Positions 53,650 through 64,000 of a DNA stretch of 64,000 nt are shown in pieces (positions within the stretch are counted from its first letter, which is position 1; each line of letters starts with the position of its first letter). The translations under genes and the position numbers were made by a program. The notes beneath the pieces were generated by a model. The model saw only the letters and a program-made list of their open reading frames with translations, ran no database searches and had not been told where the DNA came from. Source of the DNA: Candidatus Gastranaerophilales bacterium (GTDB lineage: Bacteria; Cyanobacteriota; Vampirovibrionia; Gastranaerophilales; CAJFVJ01); assembly GCA_944323485.1 (NCBI GenBank), contig CALUSR010000002.1, forward strand, positions 194,048-258,047, in the 5' to 3' direction.

Positions 53650-54740
53650 CACCCGCACCAACCATTCAAAACATCAACGACATAACCCGCCTCATCATCC
53701 TCAAGTACCTGCGACATCGGAAGACTCAACACTTCGTTGTGAATTCTCTCGCTGATAGGGAAACTTTCTTTTTTCATCTCTTCATACGCAAGCTGTCTAT
53801 GAGGAGGTATCGGATAGTGTATAAGCGTTTCAACTCCTTTTTCTTTGAGATATTTTTGAAGTTCATCTCTTTTTTGACATCTTATAACAAACAAATGCCA
53901 CACATGCGCCGTTTCTTCATAAATTTCAGGAAGAATCAATGCGGGATTTTTTATGTTCTTACGATAAAATGCCGCTATCTGCCTTCTTCTTTGATTATCT
54001 TCATCAAGCTTTTTGAGTTTAACATCAAGAACAGCAGCCTGAATCTCATCAAGACGAGAATTAAACCCTTTTGCAATGTGGTGGTATTTTCTATCAGAAC
54101 CATAGTTTCTCAAAATTCTTATTCTTGATGCGAGCTGCTCATCATCAGTCGTCACACAACCGCCGTCACCAAGGCATCCGAGATTTTTCCCGGGATAAAA
54201 GCTAAATCCGGCAGCGTCCCCCATCTTCCCTGTTTTCATTCCGTTGAAAGAAGCTCCATGAGCCTGAGCGGCATCTTCTATTATTTTCAAATTATATTTT
54301 TTTGCCAATTCATAAATCTTTCCCATCTCAACAGCCTGCCCGTAGAGATGTACGGGCATTATAGCTTTTGTTTTTTCTGTAATCTTGCTTTCTATAAGCT
54401 CAAAATTTATATTGTAAGTTTTCTCATCAGGCTCAACAAGAACAGGAACGCATCCGTTTTGGGATATTGCAAGAATAGAGGCGATATAAGTATTTGCAGG
54501 AACGATTATTTCATCTCCCGAGCAAAAGCCGTATGCAGCTATGATTAACCTCAGTGCATCAAGCCCGTTTGCACACGAAACAGCAAATTTTGTTCCGCAA
54601 TATGCGGCAAAATTTTTTTCAAAATTTTCAACCTCTTCCCCAAGGATATACCACCCGCTTTTGATAACTTTATTTACTCTTGAGGTTATCTCAGGTTCGT
54701 ATCTTTCATTAATTTTTTTCAGATTCAGAAACCGTATCAT
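53646..54740 (-). CDS. DegT/DnrJ/EryC1/StrS-family sugar aminotransferase
   Basis: 364-residue PLP enzyme that aminates a nucleotide-linked keto-sugar. [35 protein letters not shown], the PLP-phosphate and Asp region [15 protein letters not shown], and [16 protein letters not shown] with the Schiff-base Lys (about 185) are present. It probably makes an amino sugar for surface glycan. No other nucleotide-sugar genes are adjacent. Four-base overlap with the convergent dehydrogenase and 32-base overlap with the upstream exported-protein gene. Confidence 0.92.
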   Translation of the reverse strand: MIRFLNLKKINERYEPEITSRVNKVIKSGWYILGEEVENFEKNFAAYCGTKFAVSCANGLDALRLIIAAYGFCSGDEIIVPANTYIASILAISQNGCVPVLVEPDEKTYNINFELIESKITEKTKAIMPVHLYGQAVEMGKIYELAKKYNLKIIEDAAQAHGASFNGMKTGKMGDAAGFSFYPGKNLGCLGDGGCVTTDDEQLASRIRILRNYGSDRKYHHIAKGFNSRLDEIQAAVLDVKLKKLDEDNQRRRQIAAFYRKNIKNPALILPEIYEETAHVWHLFVIRCQKRDELQKYLKEKGVETLIHYPIPPHRQLAYEEMKKESFPISERIHNEVLSLPMSQVLEDDEAGYVVDVLNGWCGC

Positions 54741-55779
54741 CCGTCTTTGTTATTTCCTCTTTTTCTTCATTGTCTGTATCTTTCACTTCTTCTTCATAAA
54801 CCAGAGTATATCCCTTGTTTGCTTTCAATGTTGCTGGACCGCCGGGAGAATACATAATAAACGTGCTCGCCCCGAAAGTAAACGGAATGCCTGCATAGCT
54901 GATAATATGCTGAAAGAAAGACGTGTTCATCCCTTTGACAACAATTTTCCCGTTGAGCTTTATTTCATTTCCAAAGACATCCTGAGTCTTAAAATTCTCT
55001 AACACAAGTTCAGCCCCTCCGCCTCCAGATACAGGGGGTGTAACATTGCCTATAATCCCTACAACTTCAGTCCCTTCTTTGATAAAAACTTTTCCGTCTT
55101 TTTTGACGTCTTCCTCTGTTTTGAAAATTATTTTATCTCCAATATCAGTTGCATTCAGATAAAACTTCGGTGCTCTCCCTTCTTTTTTCTTCGCTTCATC
55201 TTTTGCAAGAATACTGACGACATAAGAACTCGGAGCAGACACCCTCACTTTTATTTCTTTTGAGTTTTCATCAATTATTCTAGGAGTGTATGTAACTTTA
55301 TCAAGACTCCTGTCCTTTGGAACAAGGAGGTAGTTGTCTTCTATAGGTGGAAGGTCAACATGTCTTTGTTTATAAACTCTGCGCCCTGCAAATTTTTCTT
55401 TTACTACTTCATCTTCTATAATATCCTCTTCGGGATTATAAGTTCTCTCAGGCTCAACAGGTTCAAATTTTATGTCTCTAAGCTGTTCAATCAGTTCATC
55501 ATCATAAACAAGAGGAGTATAAGACTTTTTGGTAGTCGAAAAATCTTTCTCATCAAGCAAAAGAATCAACTCATCCTCTATAACTGATGATTCATCGACC
55601 TCCGGAGCCTGGTCTTTTGGCTTTTCATTTTCCGGCTCTGCAGGTTGTTCCTCTTGATTTTTTGGAATCTCGGGCAATATTATATTTCCGTACAGACGGG
55701 TTTGAGAAGCAAAAGCCTGATGATGAAAAAATACGGAGAAAAAAATTATCAAAGAAATATAAAAAGTCTTCTTATTCAT
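54709..55779 (-). CDS. Acidic exported protein with a beta-domain shared with the SLH protein
   Basis: 356 residues, signal peptide [20 protein letters not shown]. Residues about 30-150 are Glu/Asp/Pro-rich and probably extended. From about 210 a beta-rich domain: [20 protein letters not shown] then [19 protein letters not shown] and [20 protein letters not shown]. This order (value with 'GTxV', lysine-rich turn, 'G..i.l.G') is repeated in the C-terminal region of the SLH protein at 58145, so they seem to share a domain. No enzyme motif. It lies between an M48 peptidase and the sugar aminotransferase, tightly spaced. Confidence 0.7.
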   Translation of the reverse strand: MNKKTFYISLIIFFSVFFHHQAFASQTRLYGNIILPEIPKNQEEQPAEPENEKPKDQAPEVDESSVIEDELILLLDEKDFSTTKKSYTPLVYDDELIEQLRDIKFEPVEPERTYNPEEDIIEDEVVKEKFAGRRVYKQRHVDLPPIEDNYLLVPKDRSLDKVTYTPRIIDENSKEIKVRVSAPSSYVVSILAKDEAKKKEGRAPKFYLNATDIGDKIIFKTEEDVKKDGKVFIKEGTEVVGIIGNVTPPVSGGGGAELVLENFKTQDVFGNEIKLNGKIVVKGMNTSFFQHIISYAGIPFTFGASTFIMYSPGGPATLKANKGYTLVYEEEVKDTDNEEKEEITKTDDTVSESEKN

Positions 55780-55782
55780 TTT

Positions 55783-56484
55783 TTAGACAGCTTCTTTTTT
55801 TTCGTTCTTTTTTATGTTTTTTTCTATTTTTTTTAGCTCTCTCTCTCTGATTTTTTCACGGTCATCCTTTGATATCAAAAGGAAATTCTGATAGTACAAA
55901 TTTCTCCTGTAATCGTTGTCAACAAGATATCCAGGGTATTTTTTGTATATATATTCATAAATTAGGACAAGTCTTCTTGAACCTGCAGGATGAGTCGAAA
56001 ACCATGAAGATATTCCCTTTTTCTCCCCTGATATTTTATTAAGTACAATAATCAATGCAACCGGATTATAACCGGCTGTCACCATATAGTCGACAGCTTG
56101 TTTGTCCGCTTTTTCTTCATATTTTTTCGGTGCAAAGCCCATAGCCACCGATTTGAAAAAACCGTCATGATAATCCATTCCATGGGCAATTTCATGACTC
56201 AATATTGCAGCCAATTCATTATCATCATCAAAATAAGGCAGCAGACCTTTGCAAATAACGATGTTTTTTGCCCCGCCGTAAGTATAAGCGTTCACATCCT
56301 TATTTGTATCATAGCTGAAGGTCATTCTTTTATCTATTCTGTTTGCATTAAGAATGCGAAAGCCCATCTCCATGATTTTTTTCTGATATTTTGTTTCCTT
56401 ATCCAAAAATAAATAATCAGAACCGGCATAAGCACAGGAAGTCGTAAAAAACAACAAAAACAATAAAACTAATAATTTCTTCAT
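55783..56484 (-). CDS. Exported M48-family metallopeptidase
   Basis: 233 residues with a signal peptide (KLLVLLFLLFFTTSCAYA). Zinc-binding HEIAHGMDYHDG (about 98-103 for the HExxH), the third ligand region KYEEKADKQAVDYMVTAG (Glu about 137) and WFSTHPAGSRRLVLIYEYIY after it are typical of BepA/LoiP-like M48 proteases, which act on outer-membrane assembly. The C terminus is a Lys/Glu-rich helix. The stop is three bases before the start of the acidic exported protein, so the two genes are coupled. Confidence 0.9.
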   Translation of the reverse strand: MKKLLVLLFLLFFTTSCAYAGSDYLFLDKETKYQKKIMEMGFRILNANRIDKRMTFSYDTNKDVNAYTYGGAKNIVICKGLLPYFDDDNELAAILSHEIAHGMDYHDGFFKSVAMGFAPKKYEEKADKQAVDYMVTAGYNPVALIIVLNKISGEKKGISSWFSTHPAGSRRLVLIYEYIYKKYPGYLVDNDYRRNLYYQNFLLISKDDREKIRERELKKIEKNIKKNEKKEAV

Positions 56485-56635
56485 ACCAAACCCATCTTTC
56501 TTTAACTCATTTCTAGATTATATTTAAATCAATCTTTTTTTGTCAATTTAAACGCACTCTCTCAGAAATAATTTTAAATTTACAATTGTTTGTGATATAA
56601 TTGACCCCGCGAAAAATGCTAAGGAGTGAGAATAA

Positions 56636-57991
<1,356 letters not shown>

Positions 57992-58009
57992 TTTCAACAA
58001 CTCCAAAGC

Positions 58010-58042
58010 AAAAAACATCCTGTTTTTTACAGGATGTTTTTT
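58010..58042 (+). terminator. Rho-independent terminator after gdhA
   Basis: 14-bp stem AAAAAACATCCTGT (58010-58023) / ACAGGATGTTTTTT (58029-58042), loop of five T. Confidence 0.95.
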
Positions 58043-58083
58043 GTTATAAAAAGGCGGACGTTCCTGCTAAATATGCGGAAGAT

Positions 58084-58123
58084 AAAAAAGAATGACTTCT
58101 TTTGATGAAGTCATTCTTTTTTT
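58084..58123. terminator. Bidirectional terminator between gdhA and the SLH gene
   Basis: 16-bp stem AAAAAAGAATGACTTC (58084-58099) / GAAGTCATTCTTTTTT (58107-58122), loop TTTTGAT. T-runs on both strands; it ends the SLH gene on -. Confidence 0.93.
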
Positions 58124-58144
58124 ATAAGATTTGAATTTCAAGAA

Positions 58145-59461
58145 CTACAGAGCGATATCAAGACTCAAATCTTGTGTAAGTTCTACCATAATTTCATCGC
58201 CCTGATTAGCTTTGTAAGGAACACCAGGTGTAATCAACCCCAGCAGCAGACCTGTACCGGCACCGATACAAAGACCTATGATAGCGCCTTTACCGGTGTT
58301 ATTATCATTAGTGCTCATTCTTCCGATAGCAAGACCGCCTACAGTACCAACTGCTGTTCCGATGGCGGTAAACTTAGCAACTTTTGCAGCGCTTGCCCAT
58401 CCGCCTCTTTTGAGGATATCAACATCTTTTGTTTCAACAGCTCTTCCTTCAAAAGGAACAACCTGACCGGAAGGAAGAACCATATCTTTGAAGATAAGTC
58501 CTACAGCACCGCTTTTGTTCAGCATCTTCGGTTTTTCAAGATAATTAACCTCCGCAACAAGAACAGTTCCTGCCGGGAATGTAAGAGTTCCTTCATCAGT
58601 GTAGATATTTTTAGGAATATCAAATTCAACAAGGTCACCCATTTTCACTTCATTTGAGTTGAATTTTTGTTTGAAGTTAGCCTTGATAATATTTTTTGCA
58701 AGAACAATCTGTCTCAGGTTTGTAATCTGAACAATATGTTCATCAGCTTCAGGAACCTGATTCAAGTGCTCTGTTCTGATGAGGTATTCCTTTTGTTCAA
58801 CTGGAGCAGCATCTCCTTTGTATTGATCTTCAACAAGGTTCATTGCTTTTCTTATTTTGTATAGCAAAACAGCTATCTCTGCTCTTGTTGCATCTCTATT
58901 CGGAGTCAACATATTCTCATCAGGATAGTTTACATACAAATTATTTTCTACACACTTTGTATATGCTTCAAATGCCCAATTCGGTACATCATTTTTATCA
59001 AAGAATCTATCAAGAGTTGCAGGATCCTGAGCTTCACCTTTTGTGATGTGGCTGAGAATTGAAGACACTTCGGCTTTTGTAATATTCTGAGACGGTTTAA
59101 ATTTCTTATCCGGATAACCATAAACCAAACCGAGTTGTTTTGTTCTCATGATATCTTCATAACCGTAGTTACCTGAAGCCAAATCCTGGAAAATATTGTT
59201 TGTTTCAATATCTATATCATCATGCCCGATTGCCTTAAGGAGCATTTTGGTAAAGTCAACCCTCTTAACAGTTCCTTCAGGTTTGAAGGTGTTGTCTTTA
59301 TAACCGTTCATAACCTGATCATTAGAAACGGACTCAATTGCTTCATAAGCCCAATAATCTGTCGGTACGTCATCAAACGCAACCGCAAGTGCCGGCGTTA
59401 TGTTTATCATAAGCATAAAGAACGCCAGAACCATTGAAATACACTTTTTCTTGAAATTCAT
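58145..59461 (-). CDS. SLH-domain surface protein
   Basis: 438 residues. Signal peptide VLAFFMLMINITPALAVA, then three S-layer-homology repeats (about 28-205): FDDVPTDYWAYEAIESVSND with GYKDNTFKPEGTVKRVDFTKM, then a second with YPDKKFKPSQNITKAEV and a third with NYPDENMLTPNRDATRAEI. A beta domain follows (about 275-370: GTLTFPAGTVLVAEVNYLEK), and a glycine-zipper hydrophobic end GTAVGTVGGLAIGRM and IIGLCIGAGTGLLLGLI. SLH repeats bind pyruvylated wall polysaccharide, matching csaB at 29346. It could tie the outer membrane to the wall, the role known for SLH proteins of Cyanobacteria and Deinococcus. Confidence 0.92.
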   Translation of the reverse strand: MNFKKKCISMVLAFFMLMINITPALAVAFDDVPTDYWAYEAIESVSNDQVMNGYKDNTFKPEGTVKRVDFTKMLLKAIGHDDIDIETNNIFQDLASGNYGYEDIMRTKQLGLVYGYPDKKFKPSQNITKAEVSSILSHITKGEAQDPATLDRFFDKNDVPNWAFEAYTKCVENNLYVNYPDENMLTPNRDATRAEIAVLLYKIRKAMNLVEDQYKGDAAPVEQKEYLIRTEHLNQVPEADEHIVQITNLRQIVLAKNIIKANFKQKFNSNEVKMGDLVEFDIPKNIYTDEGTLTFPAGTVLVAEVNYLEKPKMLNKSGAVGLIFKDMVLPSGQVVPFEGRAVETKDVDILKRGGWASAAKVAKFTAIGTAVGTVGGLAIGRMSTNDNNTGKGAIIGLCIGAGTGLLLGLITPGVPYKANQGDEIMVELTQDLSLDIAL

Positions 59462-59710
59462 TTTTGTTCCCTCTTATCCAAACTTTGGTTAATTTTATAT
59501 TCTGATACGTAACATATTACTATATTTTATTAAATAGGCATATTTTTTTTTCATAAATACATATAATGCTGTAAATATTTAAACTTGTGTAAAGATTTGT
59601 TACAATTATCGGCAAATAAAATTTTCTCTGATTATAGTAGTATTTTTATGAATATTTTAATGTTAAAATTATGAAAAATCCGAATAATTAAGAAGAAGGG
59701 ACATGAAATA

Positions 59711-61054
59711 ATGAGCGTAAATCAAGAAATTAAACCTATAACAACAGAAATAAACGAAAAAGGTCATCTCTGCATAGGAGGATGTGATCTTGTTGAACTG
59801 GCTGAAAAATATGACACACCTCTTTATATCTATGACGAAGATACAATCAGAAGTATGTGTCAAGAATACAAAAAAGCTTTTGCAAAATACGAAAAGTCTA
59901 ATTTCATGTTCGCATCAAAAGCTTTCATGACAAAAGCTTTATGTGCAATTCTCAAAGAGGAAGGTTTCGGTCTTGATACAGTTTCAGGAGGAGAAATGTA
60001 TACAGCTTACAGCGCAGGCTTTGATATGTCTCATGTTCTTCTCAACGGCAACAACAAATCAATAGATGAACTAGAGATGGCGCTTGACTACAATATAGGG
60101 AGATACTCCGTCGACAACTTCCTTGAGCTTGCGCTTCTTGATAACCTTGCAAAATCAAAAAATAAAATTGTTGATATATTTCTGAGGATTACGCCTGGGA
60201 TTGAATGCCACACGCATGAATACATTCAGACAGGACACCTTGACTCAAAATTCGGTTTTGACTTAACACAGCTTGATGAGGCAATCGACCTGATAAAAGA
60301 ACAATATACAAACCTGAATCTTGTCGGTTTGCATGCTCATATCGGCTCTCAAATTTTTGAAACGCAGGTTTATTATGATGAAGTCGGTGTAATCCTGAAA
60401 GAAATCAGGAGAATAAAAGAAGTTCACAACATAGACCTTAAAGAAATAAATCTTGGAGGAGGCCTCGGTATAACTTATACCGAAGCGGATGTGCCGCCGT
60501 CCGTTGAAACAATAGCCGATGTAATAATCCGCTCAATAGAAGTACACTGTAAAGAATATAATCTCGAATACCCTGCAATATATCTCGAACCCGGAAGAAG
60601 CATCGTAGGAACTTCAGGAGTAACAATATATACGATAGGCAGCTCAAAACAAGTTCCCAAAGGCAGAAGATATGTGGCAGTGGATGGAGGAATGGCTGAT
60701 AACCCGCGTCCCTCTATGTATCAGGCAAAATATACGGCAGTAATTGCGAATAAAGCAAACGAAGAAAGCAATGAAGAAGTAACAATTGCAGGCAGATACT
60801 GCGAATCAGGAGATATTTTGATACGTGATATCAAACTTCCTCATCCAGAAGAAGGAGATATTTTGTGTGTTTTCAACACCGGAGCATACGGATATTCTAT
60901 GTCCAGCAACTATAACAGAACACTTCGTCCGGCTGCAGTACTTGTAAAAAATGCGCAATCTGATATCATTATAAAAAGAGAAACTTATGAAGATCTTGTT
61001 TCGGATGATGAAATTCCGCAACGTCTTTCAAGTAAAATTATGATAGAAAATTAA
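59711..61054 (+). CDS. lysA: Diaminopimelate decarboxylase
   Basis: 447 residues, final step of lysine synthesis. PLP lysine in FMFASKAFMTKAL, GFGLDTVSGGEMYTAYSAGF, HAHIGSQIF, INLGGGLGITY, EPGRSIVGTSG and the active-site Cys/Glu region GRYCESGDIL are present. The first gene of a run lysA-cdaA-AI-2E-radical SAM with gaps of about 12-21 bases. AAGAAGGGAC precedes the ATG. The 250 bases upstream are A/T-rich and show no lysine riboswitch elements. Confidence 0.95.
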   Translation: MSVNQEIKPITTEINEKGHLCIGGCDLVELAEKYDTPLYIYDEDTIRSMCQEYKKAFAKYEKSNFMFASKAFMTKALCAILKEEGFGLDTVSGGEMYTAYSAGFDMSHVLLNGNNKSIDELEMALDYNIGRYSVDNFLELALLDNLAKSKNKIVDIFLRITPGIECHTHEYIQTGHLDSKFGFDLTQLDEAIDLIKEQYTNLNLVGLHAHIGSQIFETQVYYDEVGVILKEIRRIKEVHNIDLKEINLGGGLGITYTEADVPPSVETIADVIIRSIEVHCKEYNLEYPAIYLEPGRSIVGTSGVTIYTIGSSKQVPKGRRYVAVDGGMADNPRPSMYQAKYTAVIANKANEESNEEVTIAGRYCESGDILIRDIKLPHPEEGDILCVFNTGAYGYSMSSNYNRTLRPAAVLVKNAQSDIIIKRETYEDLVSDDEIPQRLSSKIMIEN

Positions 61055-61073
61055 TTAAGAAGGGATTTTTAAG

Positions 61074-62033
61074 TTGTTTGAGAAACTTATTACTGTTACA
61101 GATATTTCAAACATAGATTTCTCAACACTTGCTAGCGGCTTACAGCTCAAAAGTATTCTGGAAGTCGGTGTTATAATCCTGATTCTTTATTTGATTTACA
61201 GGACATATATCAGAGGAACTCAATCAGAACGTCTTGTCAAAGGGATTGTCAGTGTTCTGATTATGCTCCTTTTGAGCAAACTTCTCATTTTGATGGATTT
61301 TCAAATCATTGGAAAATTTTTTGAAACAATCGTCAACATAATCCTCATCGGTCTGGTAGTCGTATTCCAGCCAGAATTGAGAAGATTTCTCGGGTATCTC
61401 GGCCAGCAGGGATTTTTGACAAAAAATATATTTGCAAACAACCACAATGACGACCATAAAAATCAAACAGACGTTGTAAACGAACTTACCGATGCCGTAA
61501 AATATCTTTCAAAATCACGAACAGGCGCATTGATAGTTATGCAGGATCACAACGACAGCTCAGGGTATATTGATGTCGGAACAAAAATCAACGGCATATT
61601 ATCAACAGAATTATTACTAACAATATTCCATACAAACACGGCACTTCACGACGGAGCCGTGATTATAAGCGGAAACAGAATTTTATCTGCAGGTGTTCTT
61701 CTCCCTCTGACGGAAGACCCGAAACTCAGCTGGCAGTATGGAACAAGACACCGTGCCGCAATAGGTATGAGTGAAGTGTCAAATGCTTTGTGTATAGTTG
61801 TTTCCGAAGAAACAGGCAACATCTCGACTGCCCAACTCGGCGTATTGACAAAATGCGAAGATTTGGCGCATTTTAGACAAATAGTCAAAGATTATCTCGG
61901 TCTGGATGAAAAAGAAGAAGTTAAACAAAAAAGCGGCGATAAATATTTGAATATGCTGAAATTCTTTAAGCACACGCCAAAGAAAGACTCAACAACAGCC
62001 GTATCAAAAACTCAACAAACTCCGACAGAATAA
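61074..62033 (+). CDS. cdaA: Diadenylate cyclase CdaA
   Basis: 319 residues. Two to three N-terminal membrane helices (about 28-100: ILEVGVIILILYLIY, LVKGIVSVLIMLLL), then the DAC domain: RTGALIVMQDH, LHDGAVII (DGA, about 199) and YGTRHRAAIGMSE (RHR, about 224). Makes cyclic di-AMP from two ATP; the second messenger controls potassium and turgor. Starts at TTG 61074 with AAGGGA upstream. The C-terminal tail (about 280-319) is polar and long compared with Bacillus CdaA. No CdaR or GlmM gene is next to it. Confidence 0.94.
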   Translation: MFEKLITVTDISNIDFSTLASGLQLKSILEVGVIILILYLIYRTYIRGTQSERLVKGIVSVLIMLLLSKLLILMDFQIIGKFFETIVNIILIGLVVVFQPELRRFLGYLGQQGFLTKNIFANNHNDDHKNQTDVVNELTDAVKYLSKSRTGALIVMQDHNDSSGYIDVGTKINGILSTELLLTIFHTNTALHDGAVIISGNRILSAGVLLPLTEDPKLSWQYGTRHRAAIGMSEVSNALCIVVSEETGNISTAQLGVLTKCEDLAHFRQIVKDYLGLDEKEEVKQKSGDKYLNMLKFFKHTPKKDSTTAVSKTQQTPTE

Positions 62034-62054
62034 TCATTTGCAGAGGAGGCATTC

Positions 62055-63077
62055 ATGGATATTTCTAATTTTAAAAATTATAAAATGATAATATTCTTCA
62101 TTTTAGTAGTTATCACGTTATTCGGGATGTATTATTTCAAAGATGTGTTTATGCTGTTTTTTGCTTCTTATGTAATAGCAGCCTCTCTTATGCCTCTTGT
62201 TGATAAATTATCAAAAAAAATTCCGCGCTCAATAGTTGTTTCATTAATTTATCTTGTTGGTTTCGGATTGTTCACGCTCATCCTGATTCCTCTTATATCT
62301 TTGTTATACAAAGAAACAGTACTCTTCATAAAAAATATTCCCGAATATTTTCAGATGATTATGAACTATCTTTCCACAACGGATTTTATGGGTAAAAAGT
62401 TGATAGAAGTTATCAACACAGAAAATGCTCTTATGTCCTCAGCGAGCTTCGGGTCAACAATAATCGACAAATCAATAAACTTCACTGTAAGCTTGATATA
62501 TGGTTTTACAATAGCATTTACACTTGCAATTATTGTATTGTATATGCTTCTTGACAAATCAGAAATAAAAGATTATTTTCTTGCTTTATTTCCAAAAAAT
62601 ATGAGAAATAAGGTAAAAGAACTATCATCAAATATATCAACAAAAGTCGGCGGATATGTTGTCGGACAGCTTTTGATGATGTTTGCTGTAGGGCTGATTA
62701 CTTTCATCGGGCTTGCTATTTTCAAACTTCCGTTCTCTTTATTGATTGGATTTATTGCAGGGGTTCTTGATATTATACCGATAGTAGGACCTATTATAGC
62801 TTTTGGACTGGCAATAATAGTAGTATTCCCTAAAGGAATCGCTGCAATCATTGCTGTATGTGCAGTATTTGCTTTTGCGCAGTGGTCAACAAATACTTTT
62901 CTAAAGCCCATAGTATTGGGTAAGATGCTTGATTTACATCCGCTTATTATCATATTTGCAATTTTTGCCTTTGAAAAATTCCTCGGAGTATCAGGTGTTA
63001 TCTTAGCCCCGGCTATTGCGGCAACTCTTTGTGTCCTGTTTGATGAACTCTATGTAAAAACAATTAATAAAGAATAA
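62055..63077 (+). CDS. AI-2E (PerM/YhhT) family transporter
   Basis: 340-residue polytopic membrane protein. N-terminal helices, a large helical loop, and the conserved C-terminal sequence around FIAGVLDIIPIVGPIIAFG and NTFLKPIVLGKMLDLHPLI typical for the family. Members move small molecules or, in some cases, sodium/protons; the substrate here cannot be read. Good GAGGAGG site before ATG 62055. Follows cdaA by 21 bases. Confidence 0.92.
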   Translation: MDISNFKNYKMIIFFILVVITLFGMYYFKDVFMLFFASYVIAASLMPLVDKLSKKIPRSIVVSLIYLVGFGLFTLILIPLISLLYKETVLFIKNIPEYFQMIMNYLSTTDFMGKKLIEVINTENALMSSASFGSTIIDKSINFTVSLIYGFTIAFTLAIIVLYMLLDKSEIKDYFLALFPKNMRNKVKELSSNISTKVGGYVVGQLLMMFAVGLITFIGLAIFKLPFSLLIGFIAGVLDIIPIVGPIIAFGLAIIVVFPKGIAAIIAVCAVFAFAQWSTNTFLKPIVLGKMLDLHPLIIIFAIFAFEKFLGVSGVILAPAIAATLCVLFDELYVKTINKE

Positions 63078-63089
63078 CAGGTTGCTCTG

Positions 63090-64000
63090 ATGAATAATAA
63101 AGAAATATTTCTATATAAACCTCAAAAAAAAGATGACGATGCAATAAAAGTGTGGTTTTCTTTTCCTTGCAACTACAACATAGGAATGTCAGCACTTGGT
63201 TATCTGCATCTGTTTCGTCTTATGGATGAGAATCCCAAAACCGACGTTGAAAGAATATTCACAGATACAGAACGTTCAAGACATAATCTGAAAGATGTTG
63301 ATGTTTTCGGATTTTCTTTTTCTTTCGAACTGGATTTTTTGAATATATTCAAAATTCTGCAAAAATATAATATCCCGCTCAAAGCAAAAGACAGAGATGA
63401 CTCATATCCGCTAATCTTTGCCGGGGGGCCCGTGCTCTCAGTAAACCCTGAACCGTTCAGCGACTTCTTTGACTTTATTCTGGTCGGGGATGGAGAAGTT
63501 ATGATGAATGAAGCTATGAACTTTATTCAGGATTCAAAAGGAAATAAAACAAAAGCAGAAATTCTTGAAGGACTTGCCTCAATAGAAGGCGTTTATGTTC
63601 CATCTTTATATAACTTTAAATATGATAAAGACGGCGCAGTTTCTTCTGTATTTCCGAATATCCCCGTTAAAAAACGTGTAATGACAAATATGAGCTGTGT
63701 ATTCACTCCGATTATCACAGAAAATACAATGTTTTCAAATAACTGCCTTATAGAACTCTATAGAGGATGCCCAAACAGATGCGCTTTTTGCCTTTCGTCT
63801 TACCTGAATCTTCCTCCGAGATATCCATCTTTTGAAGAGATAAAAGACATAATCGATATGGCTCTTGCTAATACAAATAAAATAGGTCTTCTCGGTGCAC
63901 TTGTCAGTGCACATCCAAAATTTGACCAAATTTGTGATTATATCCTCGAAAAGAAAAAAGAAAAAGACTTCGAAGTTTCAATATCATCGCTGAGAGCAGA
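63090..64000 (+). CDS. Radical SAM protein with N-terminal B12-binding-like domain, cut by window edge
   Basis: 303 codons up to the right edge. About residues 1-190 hold a cobalamin-binding-like region with LIFAGGPVLSVNPEPFSDF then FILVGDGEVM, the pattern of B12-radical-SAM proteins of the TIGR03960-like group. The cluster motif RGCPNRCAFCLSS (CxxxCxxC, about 230-238) binds the 4Fe-4S centre. Exact substrate is unknown; some relatives are fused to a DUF2344 domain, which would lie beyond the edge. ATG 63090 is preceded by only a weak ribosome site. The gene is 12 bases after the AI-2E gene. Confidence 0.87.
   Translation, partial: MNNKEIFLYKPQKKDDDAIKVWFSFPCNYNIGMSALGYLHLFRLMDENPKTDVERIFTDTERSRHNLKDVDVFGFSFSFELDFLNIFKILQKYNIPLKAKDRDDSYPLIFAGGPVLSVNPEPFSDFFDFILVGDGEVMMNEAMNFIQDSKGNKTKAEILEGLASIEGVYVPSLYNFKYDKDGAVSSVFPNIPVKKRVMTNMSCVFTPIITENTMFSNNCLIELYRGCPNRCAFCLSSYLNLPPRYPSFEEIKDIIDMALANTNKIGLLGALVSAHPKFDQICDYILEKKKEKDFEVSISSLRA

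Noticed and set aside
58172-58657. Long + strand frame opposite the SLH gene
   Set aside because: Mirror of the strongly supported SLH gene; no ribosome site, biased Ser/Cys/Asn composition, no motif.
59462-59710. Lysine riboswitch ahead of lysA
   Set aside because: The 249-base leader has no conserved lysine-aptamer sequences or long pairing elements that I can find, and no terminator hairpin before the ATG.

Overview
The window reads as one AT-rich chromosomal stretch from a Gram-negative-enveloped bacterium. It carries MlaA, a GT9 heptosyltransferase, an O-antigen ligase and an ADP-heptose-type kinase (outer membrane and LPS), together with CsaB, a WecG/TagA transferase and an SLH-domain protein, a wall-anchoring combination found in Cyanobacteria-like lineages and Firmicutes. 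With DUF4330, DUF2339, minC-minD-minE and several small proteins beginning with short Asn/Ser-rich leaders that end in SFKG or SFGK, the best guess is a gut-type Vampirovibrionia/Melainabacteria (Gastranaerophilales) genome. This assignment is inference: there is no rRNA here, and it rests on gene content and style. Standard code; GTG and TTG starts are used.

Layout. 1-8 kb: NfnA-like subunit (cut by the left edge), rsgA, ispA and a PAP2-like membrane protein on +; then an LPS block on - (GT9, O-antigen ligase, DUF4330, heptose kinase) and a DNA glycosylase. 8.4 kb: a strongly promoted, terminator-bounded microgene encoding NTRME repeats. 8.7-18.6 kb: PhzF, Pit/DUF47 phosphate uptake, nucleoside transporter, orphan DNA methyltransferase, amino acid permease, a frameshifted DUF2142 gene and DUF2339. 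18.8-23.6 kb: small secreted and membrane proteins, tRNA-Ser, a DUF429-like protein and a zincin-like protein. 23.8-32 kb: a long - strand series: YqeK, HDOD, FtsX-FtsE, split transketolase, TagA/WecG-CsaB, KDG kinase and KDPG aldolase. 32.2-40.3 kb: S4 protein, enolase, an unusually built malic enzyme, minCDE with acidic extensions, and a cell-wall amidase.

40.4-49 kb is the accessory region. It starts at tRNA-Arg(TCT), continues with a decayed phage segment (DUF2213 prohead-protease remnant, a small coupled ORF, a 720-residue polyvalent protein with a nuclease-toxin-like domain), and then has two tandem convergent pairs. Each pair is a secreted phospholipase-D-fold (HKD) nuclease facing a PP-loop (PAPS-reductase/DndC-like) ATPase. 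The two PP-loop genes share a 164-bp nearly identical 5' block although the rest of the genes has diverged. This is the strongest candidate for an undescribed system in the window.

49-64 kb: an MlaA-alpha/beta-hydrolase fusion, an HNH protein, a D-2-hydroxyacid dehydrogenase, a sugar aminotransferase, an acidic exported protein, an M48 protease, glutamate dehydrogenase, the SLH protein, lysA, cdaA, an AI-2E transporter and a radical SAM protein cut by the right edge. Several + strand genes have a -10 box only 5-6 nt before ATG and no Shine-Dalgarno sequence, suggesting leaderless transcripts; others have clear SD sites.
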